Shown here: positions 56,949 to 64,000 of the stretch, one piece after another
Position numbering within the stretch: the stretch's first letter is position 1
Layout of the letters: every line of letters begins with the position of its first letter
NCBI GenBank assembly: GCA_023078555.1
Contig: CM041199.1
Location: 3,096,513 to 3,160,512 of the forward strand
DNA: 64,000 bases
Direction: 5' to 3'
Source: Ulva prolifera
Lineage: Eukaryota > Chlorophyta > Ulvophyceae > Ulvales > Ulvaceae
Translations under genes and position numbers: made by a program
The notes under the pieces: generated by a model
Database searches by the model: none
What the model was told of the DNA's origin: nothing
What the model saw: the letters and a program-made list of their open reading frames with translations, nothing else

Positions 56949-59900
56949 ATGGGGTCTTGTATCGTAGGAAAGAAACGTTGCTTCTTCTCCAATGGCGTGT
57001 ACCAGTGCCCGGACTGCCTCGGCCGCTGCAGGACGATCAATCGCATGAGGTATCATTTCGATGTCCAGACAGTCAATGACGGAGTCATCAAATGCCGGAA
57101 ACCGCGCGATGAGCAGGACATTGCAGCTGAAGAAGCTTACTGGGGGCGTCGAGCAGAGGAGGCTAAGCGATTGGCCAGCAAGGACAGCGCTTCGACAGAC
57201 CATCAGCACTGCAGGACAGACGTGTCCCATGAACGCTGCGATCATTCAACTGGCCCGGGGCTGATACATGATCAACACAGTGATCGTACGTTCCAATTAT
57301 CTTGAATTCGGTGTGCGCTCAACGTGGAGTCGCGACAGGTGGCCGTGGTGGTGGGCTGTCCTCGAAGGAGACCACACAAGCCTGTGAGAGAAAGCCTACA
57401 TGAGCACACTACACGTGCACCCTCCAAGTGCACAAGTAGTATTCGCAGTGCAGGCTGCCCATGTCATGAGCGAGACTGTGAACATTCAAGGGACACGTCT
57501 AACGTCTCAGCAAGCGAGATAGCTGCATCCATGCTGGAGTATTTTGCTGGCGACGAGGATGACTCCGGGACGGCAGCCACCCGTTTCCCAGAGGAGATGC
57601 TGGACTACTTACAGGTGGGGGCTCCATGGCCTGGTTCAAACTCATGCACGGCGAGTGACCAATCACATTGCAGTACAAGCGACAACACCATGGTGGAAGC
57701 AAGAACTCTAGCAGTCCATGTCGTTGGTATATCCAACCAAGTGCTCCACTGTAGAGGCCAGCCCGTGTACATTGGAGTACTGTTCATGTACCTTTCACCT
57801 GCATACGCCGAGCACCACCACTCCCCGCTTGTGCAGGAGCTTCATGCCACAGACCCAGCTCAAGCTGACACCGAGATGTTTGTCATGCGGGGGGGAGTGG
57901 TGGATGAAAACCCGGAGTTGCAAGACCACCCTGCAGACGTTGAGGCTTTCTTCCAGCAACATGGCCTGCCCAACGTCATGGTGGACGATGTGGACGATGA
58001 TGCTGGAGCAGACCCGGAGACTCCCGACGCATGGTCCAAGGAGCACATGCTCCAGCCATTGTACCCAGGTTGTCAGTACACTGTCCAACAATTCTGCTAT
58101 GCTATGTTCCGCATCAAAACAGGATCAATACATGATGACAGAGCCGATCTTCTGTGCAAGATGTTGGCCCAGGTGATGCCCGAAGGCTACAAGGGTCCCA
58201 AGTGTGTTTCCCTACAACACCGTCGTGTTTACATGTTTGCTTGCACACATGAGGATCCCATCGTACAGATCTGTTGCTCCAGTGGTCGAGGTCATCAGTG
58301 CACAGGCACGTACAGGAGCTACCATGAGTTGAAGAAGGCTAATCGAGTGGAACCAGCCTCGACGTTTGAGCACCACTTATGCCCTCTCCCAAAATGCAGC
58401 CATGTGTTCCCCAAGATCCAAAAGAGCGAGTGGGAAGCCCACCGAAATGAAATATGCCCGCACTGCCATGTGGGGCGACGCTTCAAGCCGAGTGGTGGAC
58501 ACCTGCAGGCATCCAAACGGTTTGCCTCACACTCACACAACAACGAACCTGTACTTGATCATGATGTGTCGTACACTGCAGTGTTGATTTCGTTTGAGTT
58601 TGTGCGGATGTGTGTGTGTGCAGGATGTGGGATCTCGGGATCGAACGTGCCATGAAGAAGTTCCTGGAAGACCCTGAAATCAGGCAGTGCATCAAAGAGA
58701 AACTACATCGAACAGTCAACGATCCCAGCTCATTTTACGGATCTCCGGCTTTCAAAGATCTGAATGATGACTGTGCAGGCGCGCTCATGATGGCCAATGT
58801 GCTGACAATGCTGATCAGCATAGGTGGGGATGGGGTGCAGCTTCTCAATTGGGGCACGCGGACGGCCACCGTCATATCCATGAAGTGTGAAGATTTGCCA
58901 ATGCACCTAGTGCAGACGGGGAGGGCAGTCACCCCAATCATTATCATTGAGGGCCCCACAGAGCCCGCTACTTTGGATCACATACTGCGGGGAACTGCGG
59001 ATTTCCTTGGGGCCCACGCCCCCTCACACACTCCGAACGGTGAGCGTCTGCTATTTTCAAACTGCCCAGGCAGAACTGGAGGCATAAAAGTAACGGTTTG
59101 GTCCATGCAGTCATTGACGGGGTCCCTGTGGTGTGGAGCACACGACACCCCCTACACGCAGCAGCAGATGAAGCCGCTGCAGCTGTTGAGGAAGCGAAAG
59201 TGCGCCATGGTGCGACCCTCCAAGACAAAGAGGATCACCCTCAGAGTGCAGCAAAGGCTGCTGCTGAAGCACTTGCGAAGACACAGCTTTCAGCTGCAGA
59301 AGATGCTATGAAGCTGGCCGCCGAGGCAGCCCAGGGAGTCCCACCTATTCAGTTGGAGCACTGGTTTCCAGTCCTCATTGGGCTGCATGGGGACACCCCC
59401 TTCGCCGCCAAGATGCGCCGCAGTGTGGGAGCGGCGGCGAGGACCGGGTGCCCGCGCTGCATGCTCATGGCGTCCAAAAAGAAGCCCAATGAAGACGGCT
59501 CGCCCGGAGACATCAAGCTGAAAGCCACTGCGTATGGCGCTGCATCCTGCAAAGCGCAGAGGCACCATCCCCGCATGTTGCCAATTGGTTGCACATTGGA
59601 GAAACATGATAACTTTCAGTACAGCGCTGATGACGGGACATTCGACAAAGAGGCTGCTGCCCTGCTCTTCATAGATGATGTGTTGTGGGATATCCATATC
59701 TGGGGATCCAAGAATATAGATGACATAATCAAGGGAGGAGTCATCTAACAAAGGACTCGTTGCTTCAGGTGAGCCCCAGTGGTTAGAGCATGCCGTGTGT
59801 ACTCTAGAGGTCACCGGTTCAATTCTTACTTTCATTTCTGCCGCGCGACTTTACGCGATGGCAAGGTACGCTCCCCTCCACGTCGTCATGCACAGTCAGC

Positions 59901-62230
59901 ATGCTTACCAGCTCAGGCACGCGCATTAACCCCTGTGCACACTCGATGAGACTAACACGCGTCTTGACATGATGAGCTCGACGACATCCTTTCAGATACA
60001 GCTTTATTGGCGACCGAAGCAGAAAGAGAGAAGTACATGCAGGGGCTCAATGAAGGTCTGGCAGAACTCGGACCGAATGCCACAGTGCAAGCCAGAGCAC
60101 AGGGTATGTACTACTGACCTTCCACACAAGATATGTGCCAGTCTCCGAACAACAGATTGTCACCACAGGCAAGCACGCTCGTTGTGCACCGTACGACAGC
60201 ACACCGCAATCTCACAAGGTGGACACTTGCAGTCTACGAAAGCGCCCTGAAGGCATTCATGGAACAATGCAATAAGAAGCACCTGGACATAGGACGCACC
60301 GGGAAATGCGTGTTCAGCTGTCTCCCCTATTACAGGTGAGCTTACAGCCTCATCTGTGTCCGAAATGTTCGCACCTAGCCCAGGCCTGGCTAGAGTCGAA
60401 AGGAGGAGCCATGCGATCAGCAGATATTGCCTGAGACGTGACAATTCAGTGACTGGGTAGACAGTGCATCTATGCAGAAGCCTTCCAAACTCGCTGCACC
60501 CAACATATGGCGATGTCTCCTATGCAGGCCGGCAGCGATGCACCGCATCCCGCTCGCACATGCATTTTGCAACGGACTGATCAAAGGATTTTGGGCGCTC
60601 ATGGCGCGCAGTGGCAAGAGAGTATTGCGGTGGGGCGACGACATCATCTTGTCGAAAGAGGCACGCGCGGTCATAAAACGAAAAGTTCAGGAGCTGCGGG
60701 GAACCACCTGCTTCACAGCAGCGCTCCCTGACATCATACAGTGCGATGCCAGCTCACCTGACCGCGTCGAGGGCAGCAATCGACAATGCGTGTGTCTGTG
60801 GGGGTTCCTGCTTGATCGAGCCGTTGCATGATATGCAATCTGAGATGCAGCCCAGCAATACGCCAGCATAAGCACTGCTGACACACTCTGATTTTTGCAG
60901 CGGATCCAACCTCACAATGGAAGACAAACTCACATGGGCAGACACTGTTGCGTCGTATGCTCTCCACGAAGCAGGCGTTGACGAGAGGATCATGGAGATG
61001 TGGGGTCACCTGCGCACAGCAACAGTATACTTCATGCGCTACCAGGACGGACAGCATCAACCGGAGCACATCGATGCAGCACAGGAGGCATTGTTTCAGT
61101 ACAGTGTCCTGATACAACAGCATTTCGGTACGAACGAGCTGATGACCTTCCAACTGCACACCTGCATGGCACATGTTGCCGAGCAGGCACGTCACTGCGG
61201 ACCAACTGCGTTTGCGGCAGAGTGGTGGCTGGAGAGGTGCATGCAAGTGTTCAAACGCATCACCAAGTACCGATCCACCCGCCACCCAGAGTGCGTTGGG
61301 ACAAACCACTTCCTCTCGGTCCAAGCGTTGGACAAGCTCGCTCATTGCCACCCACAGGCCACTGTCCTCATGGACAAAATTGAGCCTGCGGGGCCCACAA
61401 AGGCCGCAAGAGATGACAGCTCGGGAGATGAGTGGCTGGCGGGGCCCATTGAAGATGTCAGCAATCACCATTTGACAGTATGCTGCCTTATACTATGACA
61501 AACAATGCTGTGGCTGTTTATACGTGCTCCGTGATGCGGACGTCATGCAATAGATATTCTTAAAACCAGCACTTAGTGGCACTAGACCTTCCGGGTGCAG
61601 GTGACTCGTGTCAAGGCTGCGCTTCAGGCTACCAGCGCAAGAGCTGCTGGGGATACTCAAGCTCTGCTGGCAGAACATGGGGGTCCGCTGGACCCCGAGC
61701 TATTGGGGAGCAATGGCGATGGTGGGCAGCCTCGAGTGAAGCTGTTCCGCAGCGAAATTGCATCATGCAAAGGTGGACAGTTTCTTGTGCGGACCACCAA
61801 CTCCAACACATCCAAGGTGGACTACTTGGCATATGTACCATACGTGTTAGATGCAGCTGGACAAGAGGAAGAAGGCAACATGGACGACTGGCCGGGTGCG
61901 ATCAACACCGTCATGAAGATCAAGGACATCTTTACGTGGCATCAGACGCCAGCGGAGGGAGGGGATGTGGAGGTCACGAGGTTCGCATTGGGGGACATGC
62001 ACGAGCTTCAACCGGTAGGTGATCCGCAACATGGCTATCAAATCCAGTACACAGACAGCTCAGGCGGGGGCAGAGCAGCAAAACCCTCATTGTTGCAGCG
62101 GCTGCCCGGAGCACAGGGAGGGGGGGCGTACACATACGGAGTGCGTCTTGATCAGATTGAATGTACTTTAGTATCTACTCGAGACGAGCAGTTTTTCATC
62201 CCGACTCTCAAGATGTCAACGTTCGGGTAG
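56949..62230 (+). CDS. E2 transposase, Tnp2-type (CACTA), multi-exon
   Basis: Starts MGSCIVGKKRCFFSNG with a small zinc-finger-like part (YQCPDCLGRCRTINRMRYHF). Approximate exons: 56949-57290, 57340-57614, 57838-58520, 58624-59040, 59110 to before 59748, 59985-60099, 60172-60337, 60476-60790, 60901-61476 and 61601-62230. The first junction is unresolved. Key blocks: LYPGCQYTVQQFCYAMFRIK, typical of Tnp2 proteins (plant form LYPGC...LYHIK); LCPLPKC...CPHC; WDLGIERAMKKF; IIIIEGPTEPATLDHIL; LEHWFPVLIGLHGDTPFAAK then GCPRC; LAHAFCNGLIKGFWALM; LTMEDKLTWADTVASY; MWGHLRTATVYFM; and WWLERCMQVFKRITKYRS, matching DUF4218. The last exon ends YGVRLDQIEC...MSTFG. No in-frame stop interrupts the recognised blocks, so it could be intact. 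It is the counterpart of the E1 transposase. Confidence 0.78.
59768..59835 (+). repeat. tRNA-like (SINE-type) fragment in an E2 intron
   Basis: GAGCCCCAGTGGTTAGAGCA looks like a D-arm/A box, and GGTCACCGGTTCAATTC like a T-arm/B box, at normal spacing. The acceptor and T stems do not pair well, so a tRNA relic is more likely than a working tRNA. Confidence 0.5.
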
Positions 62231-63540
62231 ACATCATGTGCACATCAGAGGCGATGTAAAAATCAACACCAAAAGGGATTTCTAATGCCACCACACTACG
62301 AGTTTGTCATTTGTTGCATGTAATGAACGATCTCATTCACACGGCGGGCTGCACCGCAGCATTAACTGATATTATAGTGCGAGTCTGCGGACCATGAAGG
62401 CACATATGACGAAGGCATGTTACACGTTACCAAAGGAGCAACCATTTAGCAAGGGCAAATGGTCAGCACAAAGCACGTCAACATCATCATTCGAGCGGGC
62501 CAGCCCGACCAGATCTAGTGTAAGACCAGCAAAATCTACCTCTCCAAGGTAGATTTTGCACCATATACAAAATCAAACGAACTGGGTGTGTTAAGCTGAG
62601 ATGCCATCATTGAGAAGGTCCCCGGGCTGATGCTGGTCAGGTCCACAGGCTGACTTCCAGCATCCCTGCACAGAACTTGCACATATTTGCACTCTGCTTG
62701 ATGGTACCTCCACGGGGAATTCCCGCATCACTACAGTAATCGGGACATCATGCCAACATTGGTAGCAGGGCATGCAAATCTAGTGCCTGCAATGGGCGTT
62801 GAAACAACCTCTTGACGTTGTGAAGCGGTCGCAGGCCAGCAGGACACACCATACACCATGATCCCAAAAATCAGGAATGTCATGATCGATGTGGCGATAC
62901 GGCCTAGCCTAGCTGCCGGCAACAGCGGTGCTGCTGTGGTAAGTCTACACCAGAGCCGAGCAATATCAAAACCTGATGATACGGACGCCGTATCTACAAT
63001 AGAGTCTAATACTGCGAAGCTTACTGTCGACGCCCTGAAGTGATCGGCTAGCGAGCGTTATAGCCACTCACGAGATAGTGTACAGGCCACCGTCGCGGAA
63101 TAGCATCTACTTTAGAAGGCTATTGAAGTTGATACAATGTATCTGAGGGAGCTAGAGGCGTTGTAAACCGCGTGTGTCTGCTGAACCAACTCAGCTGCGG
63201 GACCGAGACCCTTCACCCGACGTCGACATCGTAAGTGATGACGAGTGCGCATGCAGGCATGCCTCCTTCCACCCCACTCTCGAGGACAGCCACTGGAACA
63301 GCGATCAAGTCGCACGACACTCAGAGGCATACTTATAATTCCAGATATAGTTGGGAAATGGAGCGCCCGCCCAGCGTGGGGGCTGGTCTGTCCATACAAG
63401 TGCGTGAAAACGAGCCAGCAGTTCTAAGGACCACGCTTTGCAGCACGCGCATGCCAGTCAACTAATATGGAGACCGTAACAGCAGTGATGTACGCTGTTA
63501 CATTAGATGTGCGCAGCTGAGAGGACGTTGCGAGTTGACC
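62231..63540. other. E2 3' spacer
   Basis: No gene. It contains a strong hairpin (62529-62559). Confidence 0.4.
62529..62559. repeat. 13-bp perfect stem, 5-nt loop hairpin
   Basis: GCAAAATCTACCT, loop CTCCA, AGGTAGATTTTGC. It lies about 300 nt after the stop of the E2 transposase. Confidence 0.9.
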
Positions 63541-63796
63541 AAAGCACCCCTTGCAGCGTTCACGAATGTGCCCCATATGTCCCCCTTGGGTGGTCGCCGT
63601 TTAAAGGCCCCGTAGCTGTGGTGTGCCAAATGTCTACCTTATTGCCTTGGTGCGGCATCTGATCAAAGCGCCCGTGGACGCCAGCCAGCGAAACAGCCCC
63701 AAATGAAGACTGGGGCTGTTCACCTCTCATTCCAACAGCCCCTAATCCATATGGGGCACCTTGTTGAACCTTGGGGCTGCCGTGTTTCTTGTAGTG
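63541..63796. promoter_or_regulatory. E2 right end and subterminal motifs
   Basis: CAGCCCC/GGGGCTG motifs at about 63694, 63712, 63738 and 63773 and TGGGGCACC at 63752 lead to the terminus TTCTTGTAGTG (63786-63796). Confidence 0.65.
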
Positions 63797-64000
63797 TAGA
63801 GACTGAGAGCTTCTACAACGCTGCAGCTGATCTGCTGTGATCCGCTGTGCTAGCCGCTGGCCTCCACGTCCAGCTGCTGTCAGCACTTCAGGTGATTCGT
63901 GCCAAGATGCCAGATGTACATGTGGCCCACCGGGTGCATCCTGATCAGATCCGATCCTCGAGCTTCCTGGTGCGTCCCGATGTGGTCACATCACACTTGG
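63797..64000. other. Right flank of E2
   Basis: Host sequence after the E2 terminus. No feature recognised. Confidence 0.4.

Larger units (their letters stand above)
48706..63796. mobile_element. E2: second CACTA transposon, about 15.1 kb
   Basis: The left end is CACTACAAGGATCTCGACTG. The right end, reverse-complemented, is CACTACAAGAAACACGGCAG. The first nine bases are identical, and 18 of the first 24 match. CACTACAAG is the classic plant CACTA terminus. The flanking trinucleotides (TCT and TAG) do not match, so either the target duplication has decayed or one border was altered. TGGGGC-type motifs occur near both ends (about 48739, 48847, 49433-49487; 63712-63776). Inside are a Tnp2 transposase gene (plus), an accessory gene (minus) and a 174-bp tandem array. 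It looks older than E1. Confidence 0.82.

Overview
This is eukaryotic nuclear DNA. It has intron-split genes with GT..AG junctions, tandemly duplicated gene segments, plant-type CACTA (En/Spm, Tnp2) DNA transposons, LINE fragments with target-site duplications and a small hAT-like insertion. There are no operons, no tight gene packing and no bacterial-type gene spacing. My best guess is a green alga (Chlorophyta). The reasons are the Arg-Ser-Leu-Leu motif after the signal peptide of the secreted proteins (similar motifs are common in chlorophyte secreted proteins), repeat 3' ends finishing in TGTAA, and LINE C-termini that resemble algal ones. All of this rests on memory, not on a database search.

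Layout. 1-28.4 kb and 41.1-48.7 kb are host sequence made of a few duplicated modules around one unfamiliar gene family that encodes secreted cysteine-rich proteins. Member D (2709-3845, minus) is divergent. Members A (14572-15939, plus), B (22247-23509, plus) and C (43532-44752, plus) are close paralogs, each preceded by a related 1.7-2.4 kb module (UM). Two kinds of downstream module follow: DM1 after B and C, and DM2 at about 8-9.4, 16-17.4 and 25.4-26.8 kb. Member A is interrupted by a 103-bp hAT-like MITE with an 8-bp target duplication, which brings stop codons. Many 5'-truncated fragments of two LINE families are scattered here: LINE-A ends in TTTGTCCTTGTAACAC, and LINE-B ends in TCCCGTTCACTCTTTTGTAA. 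Several have clear target-site duplications.

28418-41133 is a complete 12.7-kb CACTA element (E1): 25-bp perfect terminal inverted repeats, a CAG/CAG target duplication, subterminal TGTCCTTA/TAAGGACA repeats, a roughly eight-exon Tnp2-type transposase gene, a second multi-exon gene, and a 344-bp tandem array. It sits inside a decayed minus-strand LINE-B copy.

48706-63796 is a second, older CACTA element (E2, about 15.1 kb): a canonical CACTACAAG terminus with 18 of 24 matching terminal positions, TGGGGC-type subterminal motifs, a plus-strand Tnp2-type transposase gene (56949-62230), a minus-strand accessory gene (about 50.1-54.1 kb), and a 174-bp tandem array between the two.

In each element the transposase and the accessory protein would together provide mobility. 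The tandem arrays lie upstream of the accessory gene in both. Most other open frames here are chance readings of GC-rich or repetitive DNA. Exon borders were read by eye and may be off by a base or two; several were checked for phase consistency.
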